In this document: positions 36,546 through 45,040 of the stretch, piece after piece
Numbering within the stretch: the first letter of the stretch is position 1
Layout of the letters: each line of letters opens with the position of its first letter
DNA from: Clostridia bacterium
Lineage (GTDB): Bacteria > Bacillota > Clostridia > Christensenellales > Borkfalkiaceae
Direction of reading: 5' to 3'
Assembly: GCA_900767815.1 (NCBI GenBank)
Contig: CAAGAM010000047.1
Coordinates: forward strand, 1 to 59,145
Length of the DNA stretch: 59,145 nucleotides
Position numbers and translations under genes: made by a program
Notes under the pieces: generated by a model
Told to the model about the DNA's origin: nothing
The model's database searches: none
What the model saw: only the letters and a program-made list of their open reading frames with translations

Positions 36546-37543
36546 GTAACAAAACCGATATGATAACAAATGCTTCACCTTCAGCTTATGGCTGGTGTTT
36601 TCAGGTTGGCGCGGGAATAACACTGATGTTGGACAATATAAAAGATTTTACTTCAATAAAAATGGAAGGGAAATCGGACGATATTGAAATAAATACTCCA
36701 ACGGGGAAAATATATGCTCAAGCAAAATCTGTTACTCAAATCGGAAATCAAAACAGCGCGTCAAAAAAATTACAGGACTCGCTTAAACTTTTAAGCAAAG
36801 ATAATCAAAATGGAGATGCGATACAGTTGATTTACATAACGAATATCGCGAATCCGCTTTCAAGTAAGCAGGCAAGTGCTTTTTGTTATGGACATACTTA
36901 TGAATATTCAATCTTGTCCGATAAAGACAGAGCAAAAATAGACTCGTATATTGGAACAGACTTTCCGAGAGATAAATTAAAAATATATTTGTTAAATTTT
37001 TTTGGCGATGGAAAAAATAAATTTGCAAGCATAAAAGAGAAAATATCAGAATTTTTGCGTGATGCTATTGATGATCCTTCGTATAGTCAAAAGCTTCTAG
37101 ACAGTTGGTTTTCCACCTTTATGATTAACTGTTCCGATATACCAGATAATCAAAAGGAATGCACTTTAACAAAGAAAGAAATAATTTTCCCTGTTATGGT
37201 GCTAGTCCTTAATCCATTAGTTCCAGAAGAAGAGTTTTCAAAAGTGTGCGATTATGATGATATTGAAGAACTTCAATCTGATTTTCGCACTTCTATAGAT
37301 AGAAAAGTCTGCGATTATCAATTTGTTTCTGGAGTAATAGGAGATTTTCTCTCATCGCGACTCCGCAATGGACAAAAAATGACCAAATATGATTTTATCA
37401 AAGAAAAATGGAAAAATTATGAAGGAGATTTTTTATTTGTGGCAGACGACCAAGAGCGAGAAGCCTTGGTAAAACTAGTGATATTAGCAACACTATTGAA
37501 AAAGAAAAAGATAAATCAAATAAAGGAAGCTGCGAATTTATGA
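36542..37543 (+). CDS. Predicted D-QxK (Cap4/DUF4297-like) nuclease of an ABC/SMC-type defence pair
   Basis: The 333-residue protein starts at ATG 36542, which overlaps the AlwI-like stop and has GGAG 6 bases before. The N-terminal region ASPSAYGWCFQVGAGITLML is followed by KMEGKSDDIEI and KIYAQAKS. Glu42, Asp46/Asp47 and Gln60-x-Lys62 fit the PD-(D/E)xK nuclease pattern of the Cap4/DUF4297 type used by CBASS and Lamassu-like effectors. The C-terminal half is not recognised and may bind the ATPase partner. It overlaps the ATPase gene by ATGA, so the two are made together. A direct antiviral role is inferred from motif and context. Confidence 0.65.
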   Translation: MSNKTDMITNASPSAYGWCFQVGAGITLMLDNIKDFTSIKMEGKSDDIEINTPTGKIYAQAKSVTQIGNQNSASKKLQDSLKLLSKDNQNGDAIQLIYITNIANPLSSKQASAFCYGHTYEYSILSDKDRAKIDSYIGTDFPRDKLKIYLLNFFGDGKNKFASIKEKISEFLRDAIDDPSYSQKLLDSWFSTFMINCSDIPDNQKECTLTKKEIIFPVMVLVLNPLVPEEEFSKVCDYDDIEELQSDFRTSIDRKVCDYQFVSGVIGDFLSSRLRNGQKMTKYDFIKEKWKNYEGDFLFVADDQEREALVKLVILATLLKKKKINQIKEAANL

Positions 37544-38997
37544 AAATTAAGTCTTTTCAAATAAGAGAAATAACCGATTTTAATTGGAAAAAGATTGATT
37601 TAGATGAAGATGTATGTATATTTTATAGTACTCGCAATTCAACAGGTAAAACGACTTTAATGAGAGCAATTCTTTATTCGATGGGTTTTTCAGTTCCGAA
37701 CACTGAATTGGTTAAATTTGAAAAATACGAATTCCGTTTAACTCTATATAGGGAAAAAGAGTACATAATTTTCAGAAAAGGTATGTTTATTACGGTAAAT
37801 AACATCGAATACGATTTACCTATGGAACAAACGACTGTATTATCAATAATTTTCGGAACAACAAATCCAGAAATACTTTCTAACTTGCTTGGAACATTTT
37901 ATTTTGACCAAGAAAAAGGTTGGACTTTGCTTAATCGTGGTACAATCATCGGAACTAATCGTTTCAGCATTGAAAGTTTTTTTAGAGGATTAAAAGGCGA
38001 CGAAAGTATCGAAAGTTATGAAATTGTTGCAAGAATTTCTTCTATTGAGAAAAAAATCGCACAATATAATTTAATGATTAACATTGCGGAGTATCAAGAT
38101 ATAGTTAAGCAAGAAGGAGGCAATTCTTTAGACTATAAAACATATGATAAAACATTGGATATTGAACTTGATGATTTGAAATTGCAGCTATCCGATGTCG
38201 AAGCTGAGATATCAAGAATGTCGGAAATAATCAAAACGAATAAAAATTTTTCTGATTATATTGAACAAAAAAAGATATATGTTAAGAATCCTCAAGATCC
38301 TTCTACGCCTATTCCAGTTACAAAATCAACTTTACTGGATTATCAGGATTTTGATGATCTCAATAAAGCAAGGCGGGATCTCCTTATGGTGAAAAGAAAT
38401 GGCTTAAAAAAAGAGATTGCAAAAATACAATCAGAACAAGAAAAGCAAATTCGTTTAATAAATTTACCTACCATCGATGAATCGCTTACAGCAAAATTGG
38501 CTAATATAGAAGGAATTAACTCTGTTCAAATAATAAAGCTTCGAGATAGTTTACAAAAACAAAAAAAAGAATTATCTACCATATTAACAAACAAAACAAA
38601 AACAAATAATCCTTGGATAAAAAAAGCATATGATATAATTAACAAATACGCACAAGAATTATCAATTCCGTTTGATTATAAAATAGATATCTTTACAAAG
38701 AATTTGAAGGCAAAATCTGGAGCGATACTACATAAAATGGTATTTATTTATAAATTAGCGTATATTTCGCTACTGTCTGAAGTTTTACAGTATCCTATAC
38801 CTATTTTTTGCGATTCACCTAGTGGTCGAGAAGTTGAGAAATCCACAATAGATGGTATGTTAAACATATTAAAAAGAGATTACTCCCATCATCAATTGGT
38901 GTTAGCCTCAATATATAAATACAGCGAAATTTTTTCAAAAGCCAAAATTATAGAAACCAACGGAACATTATTTAATAAACAAACACTATTTGACTAA
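37540..38997 (+). CDS. SMC/RecF-like ABC ATPase partner
   Basis: The 485-residue protein has an N-terminal Walker A, FYSTRNSTGKTTLMRAI (GKT at 36-38, first glycine replaced by Thr31), and a C-terminal Walker B-like IFCDSPSGREVEK followed by LVLAS. The middle, about residues 165-375, is charged and coiled-coil forming (KKIAQYN, VEAEISRMSEI, LQKQKKELSTIL). KAKSGAILHKMVFIYKLAYI takes the place of the ABC signature. No zinc-hook CxxC is present. This is a compact SMC/RecF-type ATPase that probably senses DNA and activates the nuclease encoded just upstream. It ends the operon. Confidence 0.75.
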   Translation: MKIKSFQIREITDFNWKKIDLDEDVCIFYSTRNSTGKTTLMRAILYSMGFSVPNTELVKFEKYEFRLTLYREKEYIIFRKGMFITVNNIEYDLPMEQTTVLSIIFGTTNPEILSNLLGTFYFDQEKGWTLLNRGTIIGTNRFSIESFFRGLKGDESIESYEIVARISSIEKKIAQYNLMINIAEYQDIVKQEGGNSLDYKTYDKTLDIELDDLKLQLSDVEAEISRMSEIIKTNKNFSDYIEQKKIYVKNPQDPSTPIPVTKSTLLDYQDFDDLNKARRDLLMVKRNGLKKEIAKIQSEQEKQIRLINLPTIDESLTAKLANIEGINSVQIIKLRDSLQKQKKELSTILTNKTKTNNPWIKKAYDIINKYAQELSIPFDYKIDIFTKNLKAKSGAILHKMVFIYKLAYISLLSEVLQYPIPIFCDSPSGREVEKSTIDGMLNILKRDYSHHQLVLASIYKYSEIFSKAKIIETNGTLFNKQTLFD

Positions 38998-39058
38998 AAA
39001 ATTATTGAAAATAAGCGAAGATCGAATATCTTCAATTCCTACCACGAATTTTTTGCAA

Positions 39059-39093
39059 CAAAAGACTCACGGGAAATCCTCGTGAGTCTTTTG
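39059..39093 (+). terminator. Terminator of the defence operon
   Basis: CAAAAGACTCACG (39059-39071) and CGTGAGTCTTTTG (39081-39093) form a perfect 13-bp stem 61 bases after the ATPase stop. Its A-rich and T-rich edges would let it also act for the opposite strand. A smaller GAAGAT/ATCTTC hairpin precedes it at about 39017-39032. Confidence 0.85.
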
Positions 39094-39225
39094 TTCATCG
39101 TTTGAAAGCGCAATTCTAAAATTTAATTTTAATAATTCCCTATGGAAACTGCGCTTCTGCGCTTACGGTTTGTTTTGTTTATTCGTTTATTTTATATGAT
39201 TCGCGGCTGCCGCGAAAAAAAACGT

Positions 39226-39945
39226 TCAGATTCTGCGCAAAATCGCGCGGGCGATTTTCTTGTGCCCTGCGGCATCCGGATGCAGACTGTCTTCCGACGA
39301 TTTATTGAAATACATCTCCGCATGTTTATCGTTCAGCGGAAACAAGCCGCTTTCCCGATACAAATCGATCAGTTCCACCGCCCATATATCCGCCGCCTGC
39401 CGCACGGCGTTTACGTAAGAATCGAAATATTCGCCGATCGCGTTTGCATACAATTCGTTCGGCTGTACGTTATCTCCGCCGAAAAAAGCATACGCGCGGT
39501 GCAACGGCGTAAGCAGTACGATCCGTTTATCGGGATATTCGTTTTTCAAAAAAGCAAAAAGATTATTCAATCTTCCTTTAAACGTATGCTCGTCGAAAAC
39601 GAACGACCGTTTTTTGCGCAGAGCGGTTTTCACGGCGTTGCCGTTCCCGTCGTATCCGCAAACCACCGTTTCGGCGGCTTCCGTAAAAAATTCGCCGAGG
39701 GGCACGCCCGCATTATAATCGTTCGTTCCGATACACACGAATAATATATCGAAACATCCGTCGGTTTCTTTCTGCATGCGCCCGATCTGCGCGAACAAAT
39801 CGACGGATTGCGCGCCATTCACGCCGTATCCGTGCACCTCCGCGCCCGTTTCTTCCGCAATATAATCGATATAACGTTTCGCTGTTCCTACGCCCTCCGT
39901 GATGCTGTCACCAAGAAAGCAAAGGCAATCCGTACCTTTAATCAT
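39226..39945 (-). CDS. SGNH/GDSL-family hydrolase
   Basis: The 239-residue protein starts at ATG 39945 behind GAGGAAAGGAAT; an upstream in-frame ATG lacks such a site. It carries CFLGDSITEG (Ser14), CIGTNDYN (about 72-79) and a C-terminal SLHPDAAGH with the catalytic Asp/His. There is no signal peptide. It is the last gene of the redox/phosphatase run, 176 bases after the HAD phosphatase. The ester substrate is unknown; a glycerol- or sugar-linked acyl group would fit the setting. Confidence 0.82.
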   Translation of the reverse strand: MIKGTDCLCFLGDSITEGVGTAKRYIDYIAEETGAEVHGYGVNGAQSVDLFAQIGRMQKETDGCFDILFVCIGTNDYNAGVPLGEFFTEAAETVVCGYDGNGNAVKTALRKKRSFVFDEHTFKGRLNNLFAFLKNEYPDKRIVLLTPLHRAYAFFGGDNVQPNELYANAIGEYFDSYVNAVRQAADIWAVELIDLYRESGLFPLNDKHAEMYFNKSSEDSLHPDAAGHKKIARAILRRI

Positions 39946-40121
39946 ATTCCTTTCCTCGATTTTTCTTCCTCGGTCCGCCGCTCCGCGATCGCGCGGCAAT
40001 ATATTTTTTTCTCCGCCGCTTTTTTATTCCGTTTTCATTTTATCACGAAACGGCGGGATTGTCAATGAAAAATATCGTCCGAAAAGCACCCTTTCCGAAC
40101 GATAATGCGCAAAATCAAACG

Positions 40122-40940
40122 TTACAAAAGCACATTTATATGTTCCAGTACATACGTCGGCTTTTCCGAGCCTTTCGCCGCGTTCACCTCTTCGATGTTC
40201 GCCTCTCCGCTCAAAACGCAGACGCTGTCTACCCCGGCATTGTTTCCCGCCGCCACGTCGGTGTACAGCCGATCGCCGATCACTACGGCGTCTTTTGCAG
40301 GAACGCCGAATTTTTTCATCGTCTCGAAAATCATCGTCGGCTGCGGCTTGCCGATAAATACCGGCTTTTTCCCCGTAGCGCGTTCATAGCCCAGGCACAT
40401 CGAGCCGCAATCGGGCACATAACCGAATTCCGTGGGGCACACCCAATCGGGGTTCGTGGCATAATACGGCAGGTCGGATTCCGTAAGCATTTTACACGTG
40501 GCATACATTTTATCTCCCGTCAGTTCGGGATCGTACGTCACAAGAATCGCCCGCGCTTCTTTCGCGTATTCCGTTGTAACCGATAGCCCCGCCGCACGGC
40601 ATTCTTCGATAAACGACCGCGTTCCCTGCGCGAAAATCAGATCCCCCGCATGCCGTTCTTTCATCAGTGATATAGCCGCCTGCGCAGACGTAAAGAAATT
40701 CTCTTCCGTTACAAAATCAAGCCCGAGCCGGCGCAATTTTTTCACGTAATCCGCCGCCGATTTCGAGGCGTTATTCGTGATAAACACATACCTGCCCCCG
40801 CGGCTTTCCATTTTTTCAAGTAATTCATTCACCCCGGGGAACAACCGATCGCCGAGATAAATCGTGCCGTCCATATCCAGCAGATACAACTTTTTTTCAA
40901 GTAACGCCGAAGCGTCTTTTCCGTAATAATCTTTCAGCAT
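40122..40940 (-). CDS. HAD-IIA (NagD-like) phosphatase
   Basis: The 272-residue protein shows LLDMDGTIYLG with Asp22 and Asp24, the motif II segment FITNNAS, a C2-type cap and the C-terminal VVIGDRLYTDVAAGNNAGVD. This is the NagD/p-nitrophenylphosphatase subfamily, which includes glycerol-3-phosphate and pyridoxal-phosphate phosphatases. The neighbouring glycerol-3-phosphate-oxidoreductase-like genes favour a glycerol-phosphate-type substrate, but this is inference. It starts 17 bases after the DUF1667 stop. Confidence 0.88.
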   Translation of the reverse strand: MLKDYYGKDASALLEKKLYLLDMDGTIYLGDRLFPGVNELLEKMESRGGRYVFITNNASKSAADYVKKLRRLGLDFVTEENFFTSAQAAISLMKERHAGDLIFAQGTRSFIEECRAAGLSVTTEYAKEARAILVTYDPELTGDKMYATCKMLTESDLPYYATNPDWVCPTEFGYVPDCGSMCLGYERATGKKPVFIGKPQPTMIFETMKKFGVPAKDAVVIGDRLYTDVAAGNNAGVDSVCVLSGEANIEEVNAAKGSEKPTYVLEHINVLL

Positions 40941-40957
40941 ACCGCCCGCCCTGCGCC

Positions 40958-41302
40958 TTAAAAATTTCCGGACACGATCAGATCGGCGTCATCCGAAATG
41001 TTTTTCACAAGCACATCGCCGAGCGCCACGGGCAAACGGCATTTTGTATTCTTAATGATTTCCATCACGCGGAAAATATCCGTTTTTTTCACGGGACGGC
41101 TCGTTTTTACGGGGATCATCTCTCCGTTTTCCGCACGAACTACGGAAGTCACCACCCGTTTCGGACAGATCACTTCCGATTCGGCATACATTTTGCCGCG
41201 CGGGCAAGAATTTCCCTGCACGCTTTTCACTTCGCCGTTTTCCGTTTCCACACGGATTTCGCACCCCACGGGACATTCGATACAAGTGAGCGTTTTAATC
41301 AT
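40958..41302 (-). CDS. DUF1667 protein with four cysteines
   Basis: The 114-residue protein starts at ATG 41302, 6 bases after GGAGG, overlapping the stop of the FAD oxidoreductase by 8 bases. Its N-terminal half has CIECPVGCEI, GNSCPRG and a further VICPKR, a four-cysteine set suited to an iron-sulfur or zinc site. DUF1667 proteins are usually encoded third behind the two oxidoreductases as here, and probably act as an electron-transfer subunit. Confidence 0.9.
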   Translation of the reverse strand: MIKTLTCIECPVGCEIRVETENGEVKSVQGNSCPRGKMYAESEVICPKRVVTSVVRAENGEMIPVKTSRPVKKTDIFRVMEIIKNTKCRLPVALGDVLVKNISDDADLIVSGNF

Positions 41303-42584
41303 TTTCAACCTCCAGACTCACGCTGATTTCTCCGTTTATCTCCCCGAATTTCTCCTGCGGCAGCAGAAGATTTTCCATTTCTCCCGGCACGGCGATTTTT
41401 TTCTTCTTCCGCACAAGCACCCTGTCCCCGCATTTTGCCTTAATCGTACAATTTTTAAACGTACCCGTAACGCGGAAGAAAAGTTTTACGTTTCCCTCCG
41501 CGCCCTTATCCAGGTATTGCGGGCAGACGTACGAAACGTTCGCGCCGTTTGTTACGGAAATACGCTCCCCGCGCGCGCTGCCGCCCAAAGCGTACTCCGC
41601 GGCGTTTCGTCCCGCGATTTCAGCCTCTTCCGACACGAAATCCACAAGATCGTGCACCTGCAACACGTTACCGCAGGCGAATATCCCTTCGGCGGACGTT
41701 TCGCGCGTCTGCGATACTTCCGCTCCGCGCGTTTTCTGAGATAAGGCGATACCCGCACCCTTCGTCAGTTCGTTTTCCGGTATCAGTCCCACGGAAAACA
41801 GCACCGTATCGCAATCAAAATGCATTTCCGTGCCGGCAATCGGCTGTTTGTTCACGTCCACTTCCGAAACCACCACGCCCGTCACGCGTTTTTCGCCTTC
41901 GATCTTCGTAATCGTATGATTAAGATACAACGGAATTCCGAAATCATCGAGGCACTGCGCGATATTGCGCTTCAAACCGCTCGAATACGGCATGATTTCG
42001 CACACGGCAAGCACTTTCGCGCCCTCCAACGTCATACGCCGGGCCATAATCAGCCCGATATCGCCCGAGCCCAGAATCACCACGCGTTTTCCCGGCATAT
42101 ATCCTTTGATATTCACGTATTTCTGCGCCGCGCCCGCCGAATATATTCCTGCGGGGCGGGTTCCCGCCACGTTCAGAGCACCGCGGCTTCGTTCCCTGCA
42201 CCCCATAGCAAGAATCACCGCTTTCGCCCGCAACGTAACCACACCCTTTTCGGGGCTGATCGCCGTCACCTTTTTATCGGCAGAAAGCGACAACACCGTG
42301 GTATTCAGCCATGTTTCTATCTTTCTTTCGCGCACTTCGCGCACAAATCTCGCCGCATATTCGGGGCCCGTAAGGCTTTCTTTAAAACGCGTCAGCCCGA
42401 ATCCGTTATGAATACATTGATTGAGTATTCCGCCCGCTTTTTCCTCCCTTTCGAGGATCAGTATATCCCGCGCGCCTTTATCGTACGCTGCCGCGGCAGC
42501 CGCAAGTCCCGCGGGGCCGCCGCCGATAATCACTATATCGTAATCCGTTCTCTTCACGCTTTTTTCCTTACGGTTTTCTTTCAT
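41295..42584 (-). CDS. FAD-dependent oxidoreductase (pyridine-nucleotide-disulfide type)
   Basis: The 429-residue protein starts at ATG 42584, overlapping the previous stop (ATGA). It has the FAD-binding IVIIGGGPAGLAAAAAAY, a second nucleotide-binding VVILGSGDIGLIMARR in the middle, and GIFACGNVLQVHDLVD near the end. It lies between a GlpA-like subunit and DUF1667, the common anaerobic glycerol-3-phosphate-dehydrogenase-like arrangement in Firmicutes. It probably passes electrons from the GlpA-like subunit to NAD or another carrier. Confidence 0.88.
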   Translation of the reverse strand: MKENRKEKSVKRTDYDIVIIGGGPAGLAAAAAAYDKGARDILILEREEKAGGILNQCIHNGFGLTRFKESLTGPEYAARFVREVRERKIETWLNTTVLSLSADKKVTAISPEKGVVTLRAKAVILAMGCRERSRGALNVAGTRPAGIYSAGAAQKYVNIKGYMPGKRVVILGSGDIGLIMARRMTLEGAKVLAVCEIMPYSSGLKRNIAQCLDDFGIPLYLNHTITKIEGEKRVTGVVVSEVDVNKQPIAGTEMHFDCDTVLFSVGLIPENELTKGAGIALSQKTRGAEVSQTRETSAEGIFACGNVLQVHDLVDFVSEEAEIAGRNAAEYALGGSARGERISVTNGANVSYVCPQYLDKGAEGNVKLFFRVTGTFKNCTIKAKCGDRVLVRKKKKIAVPGEMENLLLPQEKFGEINGEISVSLEVEND

Positions 42585-44008
42585 TTCGTCACCCCGCTCA
42601 ACAGATAAGAATCGCCCCCGCATTTCGTCACAAAATCGATCGGAATCCCCCGCTCTTTCGCGATCAGTTCCGCCACGTGCGGCTGACAAAAACCGCCCTG
42701 GCACCTGCCCATTCCCGCACGCGTACGGCGTTTTACGCCGTCGATATCGCATGCGGGCGGATTTTCGCGGATCGCGCGCAGAATTTCCCCTTCGGTGATC
42801 TGTTCGCAACGACAGACGATTTTTCCATAAGACGGATCGCGTTTTATCATCTCGTTTTTCTCGCCGACGGAAAGATTTTTAAAGAAATAGTCGGCTTTTC
42901 TTTCGCCGTTGAATTTTTCGTTATTTTCAAGCGGCAGGAATTTCCCGGCCAGTTCGCGTACAACGTATTCCGCTATTGCGGGCGAAGCCGTCAGCCCGGG
43001 AGATTCGATTCCCGCAAGATGAATCACGCCTTCGGCATGTTCGCTCGTTTCGATAATGAAATCGTGCCGATCGGAATACGCGCGCACCCCCGCAAACGAC
43101 GTAATCGTATTGAAAAGCGGCGGATTTTTACACATTTTCCGCACCTTCTCCTGCACGAACTTCAAGCCTTCCGCGCTCGTCGCGGTATCGGGAATTTCTT
43201 CCTCTTCCGCCGTGGGGCCGAGCAGGATATTATTATCCGCCGTTTGCGTAACGAGGATTCCCTTGCCGAGTTTTGTGGGAGTGAAAAACAGCGTATGCTT
43301 CACAAAATCGCCGCTTTCGCGATCGAGCAGGATATATTCGCCTTTTCTTGCGGAAACTTTTATATCGTCTCCGAAAAGCGCGGCGATTTTCCCGCTTGCG
43401 ATTCCCGCGCAATTCACCGCCACCTTGCCCGAGACTTCTTTTCCGTCCGCCGAACGAATGATATAGCCGCCGTCAGTTTTTTCTGCGGAGATCGCCTCGA
43501 AATTCGTATACAGTTTCGCGCCGTTATCCATAGCGTTGCCGATCGCGGCAATCGTCAGTTCGTACGGGCATACGATCCCGCCCGAAGGCGCGTACAACGC
43601 CGCCACGGCTTCGTCCGAAATATTTTTTTCTTCCCTGCGAAGACGGGCACGGTCTATAATTTCCAATCCCTCTACGCCGTTCTTTTCGCCCCGCGCTTTC
43701 AATTCGCCGAGAATTTCCTTTTCTTCTTCCGAAAACGCCGCCACAAGCGATCCGTTATTACGGTATTTCACGCCGAGTTCGCGGCAGACGTCCGCCATCA
43801 TTTTATTGCCGAGCACGTTGAATTTCGCTTTCAACGATCCCGCAGGCGCGTCGAATCCCGCGTGCACGATACCGCTGTTTGCTTTGCTCGCGCCCATGCA
43901 TACGTCGTTTTCTTTTTCAAGAAGACATACGTTCAGTTTGTATTTCGTAAGTTCGCGCAGCACCATGCCGCCGATTACGCCCCCGCCGATTACGATTACG
44001 TCAAACAT
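42581..44008 (-). CDS. GlpA-like FAD oxidoreductase with BFD [2Fe-2S] domain
   Basis: The 475-residue protein starts behind CAGGGAGAACGAAA. It has an N-terminal FAD motif (VIVIGGGVIGGMVLREL), the DAO-type segment GASKANSGIVHAGFD and a C-terminal BFD-like cluster domain with cysteines in IVCRCEQ and GRCQGGFCQPH. This combination is typical of the catalytic subunit of anaerobic glycerol-3-phosphate dehydrogenases and relatives. It is the first gene of the minus-strand operon and is divergent from a DeoR regulator. Confidence 0.87.
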   Translation of the reverse strand: MFDVIVIGGGVIGGMVLRELTKYKLNVCLLEKENDVCMGASKANSGIVHAGFDAPAGSLKAKFNVLGNKMMADVCRELGVKYRNNGSLVAAFSEEEKEILGELKARGEKNGVEGLEIIDRARLRREEKNISDEAVAALYAPSGGIVCPYELTIAAIGNAMDNGAKLYTNFEAISAEKTDGGYIIRSADGKEVSGKVAVNCAGIASGKIAALFGDDIKVSARKGEYILLDRESGDFVKHTLFFTPTKLGKGILVTQTADNNILLGPTAEEEEIPDTATSAEGLKFVQEKVRKMCKNPPLFNTITSFAGVRAYSDRHDFIIETSEHAEGVIHLAGIESPGLTASPAIAEYVVRELAGKFLPLENNEKFNGERKADYFFKNLSVGEKNEMIKRDPSYGKIVCRCEQITEGEILRAIRENPPACDIDGVKRRTRAGMGRCQGGFCQPHVAELIAKERGIPIDFVTKCGGDSYLLSGVTK

Positions 44009-44046
44009 TTTCGTTCTCCCTGTGTTTTCGGCTATGCCGAATCCGA

Positions 44047-44075
44047 TTGACTTTTCCTTCTTTTTATATTATACT
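44047..44075 (+). promoter_or_regulatory. Promoter of the DeoR gene, overlapping a minus-strand -10
   Basis: TTGACT (44047-44052), 17 bases and TATACT (44070-44075) face the regulator. On the opposite strand TATAAT (44073-44068) overlaps the same bases and could serve the glp-like operon, though its -35 is poor. The overlap would let one repressor control both directions. Confidence 0.6.
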
Positions 44076-44197
44076 AAAAATAAGCAAACTACGCAAATAA
44101 AATCGGAGTATCTTCTTTTTTGAGCGTAAAATACGAAAAACAAGCAAAAAAAAGCGATCGTTTCGGAAAAATCGCGCAAACAAAAAGAACAAAAATC

Positions 44198-44941
44198 ATG
44201 AAAGAAACGCAGGAAAAACAAATTCTCGATATTCTGGAAAAGAAACAATATGCCTCCGTAGACGACTTATCCGCCGCATTGCGGGTAAGCCCCTCCACCA
44301 CGCGACGACTTCTGGAAACCTTACAAAGCAAGGGGCTGCTTGCAAGAACGCACGGCGGCGCGAAAATCATCGACGCGAACAATATTTCGCCGAGTTTTAC
44401 CTTCCGTATTCATCAGAATTCTTTTGAAAAGAAAAAAATCGCCCTTGCGGCGATAAAACTGATCAAAAACGGGGATATTATCTTTCTCGACGGCTCTACT
44501 TCCGCTTACAGCGTAGCGGAATATCTGAACGAATTCGAGAACGTGAAAGTGATCACCAACGGCATCGAAACCATTTCTCTTCTTTCCAAAAATAAGATCG
44601 CGGCGTATTCTACGGGCGGGCAGATATCGGCGGAAAATCCGTCGGTGCTCACAGGCAGATATGCGGAAGATCTCGTCTGCGACTTTCATGCGGACGTTGC
44701 GTTTTTTTCGGCGCAGGCCATGAGCGCAAACGGAGAAATTTACGATTGTTTCGAGAATGAAAATTTTATCCGCCGCGCGATGATCCGAAACGCAAAACTC
44801 AAAGTGTTCCTCTGCGACGGCACGAAATTCAACAAAACTTCTCCCTATCGTCTCTGTTCTTTAAGCGACGTGGATTACGTAATAAGCAATCAGCCGCCGC
44901 CCGATTTTATTCCGCAATCGAAAATCGTGGTTTCCATGTGA
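44198..44941 (+). CDS. DeoR/GlpR-family transcriptional repressor
   Basis: The 247-residue protein is read from ATG 44198 (MKETQEKQILDILEKKQYAS), where the DeoR winged helix begins; a TTG at 44120 would add 26 poorly fitting residues. The HTH VSPSTTRRLLETLQSKGLL and HGGA follow, then the sugar-phosphate-sensing domain with GDIIFLDGSTS and KVITNGIETI. It is divergent from the glycerol-3-phosphate-type operon, so it is the probable repressor of that operon with a phosphorylated sugar or glycerol ligand. Confidence 0.87.
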   Translation: MKETQEKQILDILEKKQYASVDDLSAALRVSPSTTRRLLETLQSKGLLARTHGGAKIIDANNISPSFTFRIHQNSFEKKKIALAAIKLIKNGDIIFLDGSTSAYSVAEYLNEFENVKVITNGIETISLLSKNKIAAYSTGGQISAENPSVLTGRYAEDLVCDFHADVAFFSAQAMSANGEIYDCFENENFIRRAMIRNAKLKVFLCDGTKFNKTSPYRLCSLSDVDYVISNQPPPDFIPQSKIVVSM

Positions 44942-44974
44942 TCGCCCCGTAATGATTGAAATTGCAACCGTTAA

Positions 44975-45024
44975 AAAAATCGTTTCCGATCCGCTTTGAA
45001 CGAGGCGGAACGAAAACGATTTTT
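44975..45024. terminator. Bidirectional terminator between DeoR and GH36 genes
   Basis: AAAAATCGTTT (44975-44985) and AAAACGATTTTT (45013-45024) frame an inner TCCGC/GCGGA stem. A and T runs flank both sides, suiting the convergent genes. Confidence 0.75.
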
Positions 45025-45040
45025 AATATGCGATTTTATT

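Noticed and set aside
42677..44050. Plus-strand open frame of 457 codons opposite the GlpA-like gene
   Set aside because: Antisense shadow with phenylalanine/arginine-rich sequence and no domain; the minus-strand protein has FAD and BFD motifs.
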